Assembly: GCA_024998565.1 (NCBI GenBank)
Contig: JACOEM010000001.1
Span: forward strand, 1 to 64,000
Source: Nitrospira sp.
GTDB taxonomy: Bacteria > Nitrospirota > Nitrospiria > Nitrospirales > Nitrospiraceae
Direction of reading: 5' to 3'
Length of the DNA stretch: 64,000 nt
Part shown: in pieces, positions 42,574 to 51,640 of the stretch
Position numbering within the stretch: position 1 is the stretch's first letter
Layout: each line of letters begins with the position of its first letter
Program-made: the position numbers and the translations under genes
Notes under the pieces: model-generated
What the model saw: the letters and a program-made list of their open reading frames with translations, nothing else
What the model was told of the DNA's origin: nothing
Databases searched by the model: none

Positions 42574-43266
42574 ATGGATATCGCCAAAGTCGAGCGAGTG
42601 TACACCAGTTATTCCGGCGTCTACGATCATATTTTCGGAAAAATCTTCCACGAGTCGCGGGAAGCGTGCGTACGCAATCTCAGAATCCGACCGGAAGAGA
42701 AAATTTTGGAAGTCGGCGTGGGAACCGGAATCGCCCTGGAGTACTACCCGAAGAATTGCGAAATCATCGGCATCGACCTCTCATCAGGGATGCTGGCGAA
42801 GGCCAGGCAGCGCCAATCCCACTATCATCTCGATCATGTGCGGCTGATGTTGATGGACGCCGGGAAAATGGACTTTGCCGACGATAGTTTCGATACTGTG
42901 ATGGCCGCCTATGTCGTGACTGCCGTACCGGATTATCGCAAAGTCGTGAACGAAATGATTCGCGTTTGCAAGCCAGGCGGACGCATCATCATGCTGAACC
43001 ACTTCAGCAACGGCAACAAACTGATCGCCGCCGTGGAAAAAGTGATTTCTCCCCTCTGCAAGCATATCGGCTTCCGAACCGACCTCTCGTTGAACACTGT
43101 GCTCGAAGGGACCAACCTCCACGTCGCCCGTAAAGAAAAGGTCAACCCGATGAAGTTCTGGCACTTGGTGGAATGTGTCAATCAGAAGGGTGCCAAGAAC
43201 GGCAGCGTGAATGGACACGGGAGTGTGAATGGGAACGGAAACGGAAGGCACGGACATCACAGCTGA
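42574..43266 (+). CDS. SAM-dependent methyltransferase, PmtA/UbiE-like
   Basis: 230 residues. Motif I is ILEVGVGTGIAL, with IIGIDLSSGMLAKA, FDTVMAAYVVTAVPDY and VCKPGGRIIMLNHF. The sequence is close to bacterial phosphatidylethanolamine N-methyltransferases (PmtA) and the UbiE group. GGAGGGACG precedes the ATG. The last 25 residues are an unusual Asn/Gly/His-rich tail with repeated NGSVNGHG units that are outside the methyltransferase fold. Confidence 0.85.
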   Translation: MDIAKVERVYTSYSGVYDHIFGKIFHESREACVRNLRIRPEEKILEVGVGTGIALEYYPKNCEIIGIDLSSGMLAKARQRQSHYHLDHVRLMLMDAGKMDFADDSFDTVMAAYVVTAVPDYRKVVNEMIRVCKPGGRIIMLNHFSNGNKLIAAVEKVISPLCKHIGFRTDLSLNTVLEGTNLHVARKEKVNPMKFWHLVECVNQKGAKNGSVNGHGSVNGNGNGRHGHHS

Positions 43267-43314
43267 TAGGCTGGTGTAGTTTTCACTTCATCGGCTGGCC
43301 TGATGTGTGGGTCT

Positions 43315-43338
43315 GAATGAGTTCCACTTCGCTCATTC
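43315..43338. terminator. possible bidirectional hairpin
   Basis: GAATGAG at 43315-43321 and CTCATTC at 43332-43338 can pair around a ten-base loop, between convergent genes. CCTCTT follows on the plus strand. The weak U-tract makes this only a possible terminator. Confidence 0.35.
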
Positions 43339-43355
43339 CTCTTGTGAGAACAGGC

Positions 43356-44105
43356 CTACCCTACAAGGCACGTCCCACGATACTGTTGCGTGACCAGGTC
43401 GGTCACCAGGCTCAGCAGTCGGCCACCCAAGCGACCAGCAGCGTCACGTGTCTGCAAGCGGAGTCCGAATCCGGCTCCATCGATGGGTCCATACGCCTCC
43501 ACGCGAAGCGCCGCTGTAGCACCGGCCGCCGTGCCGGCAGCCATGGCTAACTCACCTTCCCAACACATCGGATTGTGCCGACCTTGCCGACGCGTTGCTG
43601 CCTTCCAGATACAGGGCACACCAGCCTGATCCAGCCGGGCAAGCAGCCATTCCACCGTAGGGGCCTCGCCGGAATCGGCCTGAAACGTCCACTGCGCAAT
43701 CTCGCCACCCATGTCCGATTCACTAGCCGGCAGCGAGACTTCTTCCAGCGTCGCTTCGTCGCAGACCACATAGAGATTCCCGTCGGGATCGAACCAGAAG
43801 CGTAATTTCCCCTCGCTCATCTCCACCTGAATCGCCCCCAGAGACGAACAGTCGCTGCCGTCCTGCTCAATAAGAGAAAGATCGGTGACGCCCAGCATAG
43901 TCAGTTTGGCGACCCGTAGAATACTCTGCACGTGATACCGCACGACCACCGTCGCCATACTCCCGGCCATCACCTCGCGGCCTGAGGCTTCATCGAAGAT
44001 CCGGCGTTTCGAGAGATGCACATCGGTAATGTGTCCACCGCGAAACCCCGCCGTGCGCGCCAGAAACCAACGCAGATCATCTACCGTCTTGATCGAATGG
44101 GTCAT
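43356..44105 (-). CDS. hypothetical soluble protein
   Basis: About 249 residues from the ATG at 44105, with no signal peptide. The N-terminal half has MTHSIKTVDDLRWFLARTAGFRGGHITDVHLSKRRIFD and VVRYHVQSILRVAKLTM, which looks like an alpha/beta binding domain. No family was recognised. Both neighbours are on other transcription units. Confidence 0.6.
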   Translation of the reverse strand: MTHSIKTVDDLRWFLARTAGFRGGHITDVHLSKRRIFDEASGREVMAGSMATVVVRYHVQSILRVAKLTMLGVTDLSLIEQDGSDCSSLGAIQVEMSEGKLRFWFDPDGNLYVVCDEATLEEVSLPASESDMGGEIAQWTFQADSGEAPTVEWLLARLDQAGVPCIWKAATRRQGRHNPMCWEGELAMAAGTAAGATAALRVEAYGPIDGAGFGLRLQTRDAAGRLGGRLLSLVTDLVTQQYRGTCLVG

Positions 44106-44234
44106 GAATATCCCACGGTCTTTCCCCAAGGTGGCGTTATCCGAGAGTCGCACTCTTTCCACCTTATCATGCGGGACCGTCGATGAGCGCGTGAAGAAGA
44201 GGACACAGGGAGGGGAGACGACGACGTACGGTCG

Positions 44235-44438
44235 CTAGAAGAGAGCCTGTTGTTGCTTGAACTCGGCCAACTGACGCTCCAACTCATCCACACGTTCCTG
44301 GAGACGCTGATTGTCGAGGCGCAGCAGATCGAGACGATCCAACAATTGTTCCCGTTGGATATTCGTCCATTTCAGCGACCGCCTCAATCCAGCCAGCTCT
44401 AACTGAGCCTGCTGTCCATCCTCAAACCCGGAACCCAT
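44235..44438 (-). CDS. 67-residue coiled-coil protein
   Basis: Residues 25-62 form a leucine-heptad coiled coil (IQREQLLDRLDLLRLDNQRL, then ERVDELERQLAEF). GAGG lies seven bases before the ATG at 44438. It is short, highly charged and likely dimeric. The family is unknown. It is downstream of, and on the same strand as, the polysaccharide exporter genes. Confidence 0.55.
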   Translation of the reverse strand: MGSGFEDGQQAQLELAGLRRSLKWTNIQREQLLDRLDLLRLDNQRLQERVDELERQLAEFKQQQALF

Positions 44439-44589
44439 GCGTGCGCCTCAGTCGATCGCCATCCGGCAGTAGATGGCAAATCGTAACGCACTCTCGGTCC
44501 ATTGCGGAGTGATTACTGATTTGTCGACAGAGACGGTGAGCGGAGGGGGATCAACCGAATGGGATGAATACACCCGGAGCGTGAGACGA

Positions 44590-45891
44590 TCAACTCGCGC
44601 GGGCACGGATCGGCAATGCGCCGGTCGAACCAGTCTCTCCGGCCTCCCAGCGATAGCGAACAAGCACGCCGTTGGCCTCCCATCCCGGCGGGCACAGCTT
44701 GCCCGTGCCATAGTAGTCGGCATCCAGCACGGAAAAGGGCGCTACATTCTTGATCCAATCCTGGGCATGACCGTTCGACTCGATATAGGATTGGAAGAAA
44801 TACGCGCCACCGGTGAGCGGCAATTCAGGCAAAATAAAATCGACATACCCTTCACCGCGCAGGGTCAGGGGTTTCGGATCGACGATATCGGTGGATAAGA
44901 CGAACAGATCTTGCGCCTTCCGTCCATTCACGGAAATGCTGACGCGACAATTCTTAAATTCTTTTCCGGCGGCACAACGGTAGTACATCCGAATTACCAC
45001 ATCCCGACCGGTGATCGCCGCTGCGACCGGATGCCTCTGAGTATCCATCACTTCGATCCTGGTGAGCAGGATCTCGCCGAGTCCTTCCCGGTCATGACGC
45101 GCTTCGATGGCCGTCCCCGCCAAACCCCGAATGGCATCGGCATAACCCTCGACCACCTCGTGCGTGTTGCCGATCTTTGCGACACGCCCCTTCTCGAGCA
45201 GAATGGCGCGTTCACACAACCCTTCGATCACGGTCATGTTGTGGCTGACGATCAGCACCGTCCGCCCGCTTCGGCTCACTTCTTCCATTTTCCCCAAACA
45301 CTTTTGCTGGAAACTGGCGTCGCCGACGGCCAGCACCTCGTCCACGATCAGAATCTCAGGCTCGAGGTGTGCGGCGACTGCGAACGCCAGCCGCACGTAC
45401 ATCCCGCTCGAATACCGTTTGACCGGTGTATCGATGAACGCTTCCACACCCGAGAACGCCACAATCTCATCGAACTTTCGCCGCACTTCCTCTCGTCGCA
45501 TGCCCAACATCGCCGCGTTCAGATAGATGTTTTCTCGGCCGCTCAACTCGGAATGAAACCCCGTCCCGACTTCAAGTAACGAACTGACGCGCCCGTAAAT
45601 ATCTGCCGTTCCCGTCGTCGGCTGAGTGATCCTGGAAAGGATCTTGAGCAAGGTGCTCTTCCCCGCGCCGTTGTGCCCGACGATTCCCAGCACTTCACCT
45701 CGTTTGACCTCAAACGAGATATCCTTCAGAGCCCAGAACGAAGGTTTCGACTCCTGCCGACCACCACCCCATCGCGTCAGGCCGCGGAGGCGATGCATCA
45801 GATGATCCCGAAGGGTATTGTGCTGACCGCTTACGGCTCCGAGCCGGTAGTGCTTCGACAGGCAGTCCGCTTTGATGGCAATATCGCTCAT
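44590..45891 (-). CDS. polysaccharide ABC exporter ATPase with Wzt C-terminal domain
   Basis: 433 residues. Walker A is GHNGAGKST, the signature is RYSSGMYVRLAFAVAAHL, Walker B is ILIVDEVLAVGD, and the H-loop is VLIVSHNM. Residues from about 290 form an extra beta domain (VVIRMYYRCAAGKEF, FVLSTDIVDPKPL, PLTGGAYFFQSYIES), as in Wzt of O8/O9a-type O antigen export, where this domain binds the modified chain end. The ATG follows the permease stop directly. It would move a finished lipid-linked polysaccharide to the periplasm. Confidence 0.88.
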   Translation of the reverse strand: MSDIAIKADCLSKHYRLGAVSGQHNTLRDHLMHRLRGLTRWGGGRQESKPSFWALKDISFEVKRGEVLGIVGHNGAGKSTLLKILSRITQPTTGTADIYGRVSSLLEVGTGFHSELSGRENIYLNAAMLGMRREEVRRKFDEIVAFSGVEAFIDTPVKRYSSGMYVRLAFAVAAHLEPEILIVDEVLAVGDASFQQKCLGKMEEVSRSGRTVLIVSHNMTVIEGLCERAILLEKGRVAKIGNTHEVVEGYADAIRGLAGTAIEARHDREGLGEILLTRIEVMDTQRHPVAAAITGRDVVIRMYYRCAAGKEFKNCRVSISVNGRKAQDLFVLSTDIVDPKPLTLRGEGYVDFILPELPLTGGAYFFQSYIESNGHAQDWIKNVAPFSVLDADYYGTGKLCPPGWEANGVLVRYRWEAGETGSTGALPIRARAS

Positions 45892-46770
45892 TCAGATCAC
45901 GTCCGCAAACGTTCGTTCCATCGAACGGAAATAGATGAGGCCCCCGACAAAGACGACGAACACCACACCTAGACTTGGCAAGAACATCGTAAAATCGACC
46001 TGAAACCCGGGAATCAGTGCCCAGCGAAAGCCCTCGACCACACTCACCACCGGATTCATCGCATAGAGTGCTCGCCAGGACTCCGGCACCTTGCTCACGG
46101 GGTAGAGGATGGGCGACACGAACATCCACAACTGGATCAACATCGGGAGGATATGCCCGACATCCCGGTACTTCACGTACAGCGCGGAAATCCAGAGCCC
46201 GGCGGCCAGCGTAATCGTGGCGGCCAGCGCAGCGAACAGCGGCAGGGATAGAATCCGCCAGGTCGGGAGGATTCCAAACCAGGCCATGAGGCCCAGAAAC
46301 GCGACGAATGCCAATGCCAGATCGACCAGAGGCGCGATGGTGGCCGAAAGGGGCAGAATCAGACGCGGGAAATACACCTTGCTGATGAGCGGCGCCTCCC
46401 CCACTAAACTGGTTCCTCCCCTGCTCAACGCCTGAGACACATAGAACCACGGCAGCAAGCCGGCGTAGAGAAACACCGGGTAGGGAAATCCGTCGGATGG
46501 AATTTTTCCCATGACACTGAATACAACCGTAAAAATGAGCATGGTCGCGACCGGCTGAAACATCGCCCAGGCGACTCCCAGCAGGGTTTGCTTGTACCGC
46601 ACGGTCACATCACGCCAGACGAGAATATAAATCAGCTCGCGATACTGCCAGAGCGCGGCTAAATCCAAATCCAGTAGACCGCGGGCTGGCTGGATACGCA
46701 CGTGCGGTAAGGTCGACAATGGCCTCTGACCGGCAGTCAATGCGGACATGGCAATTTCGTCACTCCTCAT
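45892..46770 (-). CDS. polysaccharide ABC exporter permease (Wzm-like)
   Basis: About 292 residues, six transmembrane helices. The start of the family is seen as YRELIYILVWRDVTVRYKQTLLGVAWAMFQP, and the later LWMFVSPILYPVSKVPESWR and YAMNPVVSVVEGFRWAL are typical of Wzm/TagG. GAGG precedes the ATG at 46770; the spacing is short, and an ATG at 46749 is possible. No glycosyltransferase genes are adjacent, so the polysaccharide locus must be elsewhere or further along. Confidence 0.88.
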   Translation of the reverse strand: MRSDEIAMSALTAGQRPLSTLPHVRIQPARGLLDLDLAALWQYRELIYILVWRDVTVRYKQTLLGVAWAMFQPVATMLIFTVVFSVMGKIPSDGFPYPVFLYAGLLPWFYVSQALSRGGTSLVGEAPLISKVYFPRLILPLSATIAPLVDLALAFVAFLGLMAWFGILPTWRILSLPLFAALAATITLAAGLWISALYVKYRDVGHILPMLIQLWMFVSPILYPVSKVPESWRALYAMNPVVSVVEGFRWALIPGFQVDFTMFLPSLGVVFVVFVGGLIYFRSMERTFADVI

Positions 46771-47127
46771 GATCCTCACACCGACGGCAATCGTACCGAA
46801 GGCCAGCCCCCTGAGTCTCAAAAGCAGGAGGGCCTAACCGCCAGTTTACACTTTGTCCTAACTCGAACCGACTGTGATCGTTTATGTCAAAATTTTCCGC
46901 GTTGGTCAAGAAATTCGAACTGTTATGCACTGCTTTGGCCCCAGCCCTGCATGGATTGCCGAATCCCCGCGCCAACGTCGAGCAGGCGGGAGTTGCAGGA
47001 CATCCACCTGGACAACTCCATCACCTCAATTGCCGGGCAGTACCCTGAAGAATCAACTATACCAAATGACTCTGGATGAGGAAGGATACAGGGTTGGGAG
47101 CAGTCACGTGTAATAGGTAACGATCGA
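46771..47127. other. 357-base non-coding stretch upstream of wzm-like gene
   Basis: No convincing gene is seen. The sequence between 46830 and 46920 is clearly more A/T-rich than its surroundings and holds TTGACC and TTGACA on the minus strand, which may be promoter elements for the exporter genes, but no paired -10 at the right spacing was convincing. Confidence 0.4.
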
Positions 47128-47673
47128 CTACGGCGCAGGAGGGACAGGTTTCGGTGCAGCACGCAATTCGTCGGCAGAGACGTACCGAATCGCCAACCCG
47201 GACATGTGGAGCATCCACCCCTGCCCGCCGCCGGCGCCCTGCGTAAAACTCCACGCATCCATTCGAAACGGATTCCAGTAGCCGCTGCGATAAGAATTGC
47301 CCGACGTCGCTCCCGGTACCGCCGTGCCCATGGTCGATTGGAATGTGGGCCCCCGGTCTGCGAGGCGCCGCACGTCCGCCTCCCCAAGGACAACGGCATC
47401 GGCTCCCAGCTCTTTCGCCCGTGCCAGGATTCGATCACGCAACGTATCTTCACTGGCATATTCACTGGTCGCAATGATGCGGGCGATCTGCACGTGGCCG
47501 TGATGGGGCTCGCGCTGCAGCGTCGTCACGTCCTCGCTTCCAGGTCGAGGCTCAAACGCCTTGCTGGTCAAGGGATCCACCTGCACGGAGACACACGCAC
47601 TCGAGAGCCCGAGAACAAGGACCAACGCAAGGCGGGAGGCCTGCTTCATCATAGCTCGATTTCGAATGTTCAT
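47128..47673 (-). CDS. envelope lipoprotein, hypothetical
   Basis: 181 residues. A signal peptide with lipobox SSAC gives a mature lipoprotein starting CVSVQVDP. The next part (HHGHVQIARIIATSEYASEDTLRDRILARAKELGADAVVLGE) is a small alpha/beta domain like that in Rcs-type and DUF4156-like proteins; ADAV is conserved there. The Gly/Ser-rich tail is likely flexible. The ATG at 47673 is chosen; an internal MMKQ start is possible. Confidence 0.65.
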   Translation of the reverse strand: MNIRNRAMMKQASRLALVLVLGLSSACVSVQVDPLTSKAFEPRPGSEDVTTLQREPHHGHVQIARIIATSEYASEDTLRDRILARAKELGADAVVLGEADVRRLADRGPTFQSTMGTAVPGATSGNSYRSGYWNPFRMDAWSFTQGAGGGQGWMLHMSGLAIRYVSADELRAAPKPVPPAP

Positions 47674-47841
47674 GTCCAACAGTCCAGGGTCAAATCTACT
47701 TTAGCTTCATCGAGTTCTATAGTGACGGCTTGGATCGACCAATTCAACCCCAAATTGCTCCAAGATTTGATGGTACCCATCGCCGACCGTGCGGTCAATC
47801 CGGAAACTCTTGTATCTTATTCTTCAGCGTCATGCTTTGCA

Positions 47842-48201
47842 CTACAACCTGCCTTCGACGACCACTCGAATCTCTTCCATACGCCGTCGATTCACACCCA
47901 GATCGCTATAGCCCGTCCGGGAAGCCGACCGAAAATGGATCGTCTTCGCCGCATCATCAAACACGAATTCGACATCATCCACGAATCGAAGCAGCAGACT
48001 CGTAAATTCGTAATGGAGGTAGGCCTCGTCCTCCTCAACGAGTTTCACACGGGGCAGATTGGCCACCATGGTTTTGAGCGTCTCTTTGGCCTCCGCCAGA
48101 GTTTTCTGATATCGATACGGCAGGATGCCATGGGCTTGACCGGATGCCTGGGTCGACACACAGTTCGGACTGGATGGGCAGGGCTGAAGTGATCTGATCA
48201 T
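47842..48201 (-). CDS. DUF1499 family protein
   Basis: 119 residues from the ATG at 48201. The family signature CPSSPNCVST is at the N-terminus, followed by helices and a beta sheet (VEEDEAYLHYEFTSLLLRFVDDVEF, IHFRSASRTGYSDLGVNR). The role of DUF1499 proteins is unknown. Earlier in-frame codons up to 48297 lie upstream of, or inside, a promoter-like sequence at 48216-48244, which supports the short form. Confidence 0.8.
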   Translation of the reverse strand: MIRSLQPCPSSPNCVSTQASGQAHGILPYRYQKTLAEAKETLKTMVANLPRVKLVEEDEAYLHYEFTSLLLRFVDDVEFVFDDAAKTIHFRSASRTGYSDLGVNRRRMEEIRVVVEGRL

Positions 48202-48215
48202 TGCGTTATCAGCAG

Positions 48216-48244
48216 TATATACATCCTGAGGGCATGGGCTCCAA
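48216..48244 (-). promoter_or_regulatory. promoter of the DUF1499 gene
   Basis: On the minus strand TTGGAG (48244-48239), 17 bases and TATATA (48221-48216) predict a start near 48209, about eight bases from the ATG at 48201. The leader would be very short. Confidence 0.45.
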
Positions 48245-48377
48245 GCCGGAGAGCGCTGACCGGATTCCCCCCCCAAGATCCCGGCGAGGCTGAACACCTC
48301 ATTCTCGAACTGTAATGAGAGGCCCCTCCCCTGTCAACCGCCCTGCCAGAGGTCTTACAGGCTCCTGCCTATGGGCT

Positions 48378-49544
48378 TTAGTCGAGGTGAGCAACCAACC
48401 AGGCATGACACCGGGGTACGGCAGCCATTGCCGGCTGTTCAATCAGGCGAAACGTGGCAAAACACAGGAGAATGAGAATGGGCACGAGGCCTAGCACAAC
48501 GGACCAATGTTCAGTGGCCGAGAGAGTTGACGCCCATTCGCCAAGTACCAACCGATAGGCGGCAAACAACAGCAGGCTATGCAGCAGGTACAGGCTATAG
48601 CCCATTTCGCTCAGCAGGACGGACGTCGGCCATTCAAGAATGCCGTAGATCGAGTTCCCACAGGCGATAATCGTAAACGCGCCGGTCAGTAGCAGCAACG
48701 CGGGAAACGTGTAGGCCGTCGGGAACAGCCACATCGTTATCCCGAGACAAGCGACCACGACCACACCCCAGACTCGATGGGCGAGCCTCGTCCGTAGGGC
48801 ATCAACACGCGCCAGGCTCGCAGCCGCGATCCCTCCACCGAACGCATACAACACGGGACCGCGAACGTCCGGCATCACTACCGTAAGTGTCACGACTGCC
48901 GCGGCACTGAACAGCAGCCATGAGGTCGGCGTCGCCGCACGAAGGCACCATGAGGCGAGGGGAAGGCATGCGTAGAACAACCATTCATACGGCAAAGACC
49001 ACACGGCCCCGGCCAAGGGAATCGTTTCGGCAAAGCCATTGACAGGGGCAATCCCAGGAATCGTAAACGTGAGCCAGCTCGCGATGTGCAGCGCAAAGGA
49101 GGTCATCGATTCCTGCAATCGAAATCCGGCACGGTAGAGCGCGATACTCACCACACCGATCACCACCAATAGATACAACGGCACCAGCCGAAATACCCGG
49201 GAAAGGTACAGTCGCGACCAATCGACCGGTTGCACTCGCCCGTCAAGTAGCTTGGACCAAAAGAGAAAGGCGGTAATCATGAAAAAGAGGGTCACGCTGC
49301 TCTGTCCCAAGTGCGTGTAAAAATTAGACGGAGGGACGTCCCACGTGCCGGAACGCAGATAGAAATACCAGATGGAAGAATGGCTGAGAAACACCGCGAA
49401 GGCCAGATATCCCCGGAGTCCATCGATACACGAATATCGAGCTGCCGATGCGGTTCGAAGATGGCCGATGTCCGGAAGAAGTGTAGCAGTGCCCACTGCA
49501 AGCAAGAGCGCCGCAACAGCAGGCCACAGGCTGGTAGCATCCAT
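48378..49544 (-). CDS. membrane acyltransferase (acyltransferase 3 family)
   Basis: About 388 residues with ten or so transmembrane helices. The N-terminal YSCIDGLRGYLAFAVFLSHSSIWYF carries the conserved Arg and His of the family, followed by LGQSSVTLFFMITAFLFWSK and LSRVFRLVPLYLL. These enzymes add acetyl or other acyl groups to sugars of O antigen, capsule or lipids. The gene lies near the Wzm/Wzt-type exporter, so modifying the exported polysaccharide is plausible but not shown. Confidence 0.86.
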   Translation of the reverse strand: MDATSLWPAVAALLLAVGTATLLPDIGHLRTASAARYSCIDGLRGYLAFAVFLSHSSIWYFYLRSGTWDVPPSNFYTHLGQSSVTLFFMITAFLFWSKLLDGRVQPVDWSRLYLSRVFRLVPLYLLVVIGVVSIALYRAGFRLQESMTSFALHIASWLTFTIPGIAPVNGFAETIPLAGAVWSLPYEWLFYACLPLASWCLRAATPTSWLLFSAAAVVTLTVVMPDVRGPVLYAFGGGIAAASLARVDALRTRLAHRVWGVVVVACLGITMWLFPTAYTFPALLLLTGAFTIIACGNSIYGILEWPTSVLLSEMGYSLYLLHSLLLFAAYRLVLGEWASTLSATEHWSVVLGLVPILILLCFATFRLIEQPAMAAVPRCHAWLVAHLD

Positions 49545-49688
49545 TATTGGATGACACCATAGGAGCTCACATTTGTCTAACCTTTCCCGCAACCTGACCG
49601 GTGTATGGCTGACGAATACGGACGTCCGGCTCCCAGCCCCTCGCCCACCCACCACCCGAACATCACGCCTCTTCCCCACAGCACTCCG

Positions 49689-49718
49689 TTGATTGCCGGA
49701 GTGATCCTGCGGTACCCT
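49689..49718 (+). promoter_or_regulatory. possible dapL promoter
   Basis: TTGATT at 49689-49694, 18 bases and TACCCT at 49713-49718 predict a start near 49726 and a leader of about 88 bases before the ATG at 49814. Confidence 0.35.
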
Positions 49719-49773
49719 AGTTCCTTATTAATCCCGGGTTGAGGGCAAACAGCCGCTCACCGATTGCACACAG

Positions 49774-49791
49774 CTGAGCGCTGACGCTCAG
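49774..49791 (+). promoter_or_regulatory. hairpin next to the dapL ribosome site
   Basis: CTGAGCG, four-base loop CTGA, CGCTCAG form a perfect seven-base stem at 49774-49791. AAAGGAG begins seven bases later at 49798. The position is suited to control of initiation, but no known riboswitch pattern was seen. Confidence 0.4.
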
Positions 49792-49813
49792 GTCAACAAA
49801 GGAGTCCTTACGC

Positions 49814-50989
49814 ATGGCCGGTTTCCCGATCGAAGTCGCAACCCGCATAAAGACGCTGCCGCCTTACTTGTTCGCCGCCATCGACAAGATGAAACAGGAG
49901 GCACTCGCGCGGGGGGTCGATATCATCAACCTCGGGATCGGTGATCCCGACCTCCCTACGCCCACGCCGATCATCGACAGCCTGGCTCAAGCCGCCAAAA
50001 ACCCAAGGCATCACCAATATCCCTCTTATGAAGGCATGTTGTCGTTTCGTAAGGCCGTCGCAGATTGGTACAAGCGACGCTTCAATGTGGCGCTCGATCC
50101 TGCGGATGAGGTGCTGACCCTGATCGGATCAAAGGAAGGCATCGGCCACGTCCATCTGGCGTTTATCGATCCGGGAGACATCGTCCTCGTGCCGAGCCCT
50201 GGGTATCCGGTCTATCCGGTGGGAACGAGCTTTTGCGGCGGCGTCTCCCACATCATGCCGCTGACAAAGGCCAACGGCTTTCTGCCCGACCTCAATGCCA
50301 TCCCGAAAGAGGTGGCGAAGAAAGCGAAGCTGATGTGGCTGAATTCGCCGAATAATCCCACCTCGGTCATCATGAACAAGGACTACTTCAAGCGCGTGGT
50401 GGAATTTGCCCAGGAGAATCAGGTGATCGTCTGTCACGATGCCGCCTACTCGGAGATTTACTACGACGGCAAACGTCCGGCGAGTTTTCTCGAAGTGGAC
50501 GGGGCAAAGGACGTCGGTGTGGAATTCCACTCGCTTTCCAAGACCTACAACATGACCGGCTGGCGGATCGGATTCGCCGTCGGGAACAAGAACGTCTTGG
50601 CCGGACTCGGCCGCGTGAAAAGCCAGTTGGACTCAGGTGTATTCGAAGCGGTCCAAGCAGCGGGAATCACCGCGCTCGGGCTGGACGATTCGGTCACCGA
50701 TGGCCTGCGAAAAATTTATCAGGAGCGGCGCGACACCCTCGTGCCCGGATTGAAGAAACTCGGCCTGGAAGTTGATCCACCTCCTGCCGCCTTCTACATC
50801 TGGGTGACGGTTCCCAAAGGTTATACCTCCGCCTCCTTCACGGCCCACCTCCTGGAGAAGGCCGGTATCGTCACGACACCGGGGAACGGGTTCGGTGCCC
50901 CGGGCGAAGGCTACATTCGCATGACGGTCTGCACGACGAAGGAACGACTGGCGGAAGCAGTCGAGCGAATCAGGAAAGCGGGATTCTAA
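49814..50989 (+). CDS. dapL: LL-diaminopimelate aminotransferase
   Basis: 391 residues, a class I/II PLP aminotransferase. The catalytic Lys lies in SLSKTYNMTGWRIGF, and other conserved parts are INLGIGDPDLPTP, GSKEGIGHVHLAF, WLNSPNNPT and ATSF-type substrate regions. DapL converts tetrahydrodipicolinate directly to LL-diaminopimelate, bypassing DapD/C/E. dapB and the end of dapA lie 12 kb downstream in the window, so the organism appears to use this short lysine and peptidoglycan route. AAAGGAG is at 49798-49804. Confidence 0.92.
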   Translation: MAGFPIEVATRIKTLPPYLFAAIDKMKQEALARGVDIINLGIGDPDLPTPTPIIDSLAQAAKNPRHHQYPSYEGMLSFRKAVADWYKRRFNVALDPADEVLTLIGSKEGIGHVHLAFIDPGDIVLVPSPGYPVYPVGTSFCGGVSHIMPLTKANGFLPDLNAIPKEVAKKAKLMWLNSPNNPTSVIMNKDYFKRVVEFAQENQVIVCHDAAYSEIYYDGKRPASFLEVDGAKDVGVEFHSLSKTYNMTGWRIGFAVGNKNVLAGLGRVKSQLDSGVFEAVQAAGITALGLDDSVTDGLRKIYQERRDTLVPGLKKLGLEVDPPPAAFYIWVTVPKGYTSASFTAHLLEKAGIVTTPGNGFGAPGEGYIRMTVCTTKERLAEAVERIRKAGF

Positions 50990-51001
50990 GGCAAGCATGA
51001 C

Positions 51002-51031
51002 GGCCCCTCTTCCATTCTGAGAAGAGGGGCC
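51002..51031 (+). terminator. stem-loop after dapL
   Basis: GGCCCCTCTTC at 51002-51012 and GAAGAGGGGCC at 51021-51031 form a perfect 11-base stem with an eight-base loop, 13 bases after the dapL stop. The following bases (CGATACAAA) lack a T-run, so termination may need a factor or the hairpin may protect the 3' end. Confidence 0.6.
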
Positions 51032-51076
51032 CGATACAAACATCCTCATGTGCCATTGAGCCCTGTCAGGACCACG

Positions 51077-51640
51077 ATGGCCACTGCATTCATCGGTTTC
51101 GGCTCTAACCTGGGAAACCGAGTCGACTTTTGTGACCGGGCTGTGACGTTGCTCGGCCTGCTCCCGCATTCGCGGCTGGAGGCGGTGTCATCGCTCTACG
51201 AAACCGAACCGCTCGAGGACGGAGCCACCCCCGGTCCCTCCTGGTTCCTCAACGGTGTGGCGCAGATCGAGACGAACATCGCCCCGAAGAGCCTGTTGGA
51301 GATCTGCCGTGAGATCGAACGGGCGCTGGGGCGCGATCAAGACAACCGCAAGGGGCCTCGCACCCTGGATCTCGACGTGCTATTGTATGATGACTGCATT
51401 CTCGCGGAGCCGACCCTGACCGTCCCTCATCCCCGCCTGCATCAACGACGATTTGTGCTGACCCCGCTGGTCGAACTCGATCCCGAACGACGACATCCGG
51501 TGCTCGAACAAAGCTTGCGTGATCTGCTATCGCAACTCACTGATCCATCGATCGTTCGACTGCTCGTCCCTCAGCCGAATTCCCGTTATGGATCACGCCC
51601 TGCCTGCAGCCCACCCCCGACCGCAGGGCCACAGACGTGA
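51077..51640 (+). CDS. folK: HPPK, 6-hydroxymethyl-dihydropterin pyrophosphokinase
   Basis: About 187 residues. The family pattern is complete: AFIGFGSNLGNRVDF at the N-terminus, WFLNGVAQIET, and GPRTLDLDVLLYDD with the Mg-binding Asp residues. FolK transfers pyrophosphate from ATP to hydroxymethyl dihydropterin in folate synthesis. AGGA precedes the ATG at 51077. The stop overlaps the panC GTG start, so the two are coupled. Confidence 0.92.
   Translation: MATAFIGFGSNLGNRVDFCDRAVTLLGLLPHSRLEAVSSLYETEPLEDGATPGPSWFLNGVAQIETNIAPKSLLEICREIERALGRDQDNRKGPRTLDLDVLLYDDCILAEPTLTVPHPRLHQRRFVLTPLVELDPERRHPVLEQSLRDLLSQLTDPSIVRLLVPQPNSRYGSRPACSPPPTAGPQT

Noticed and set aside
47206..48192. 328-residue plus-strand frame over two minus-strand genes
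   Set aside because: It runs through the lipoprotein and DUF1499 genes, both with family signatures, and shows no domain or start signal.
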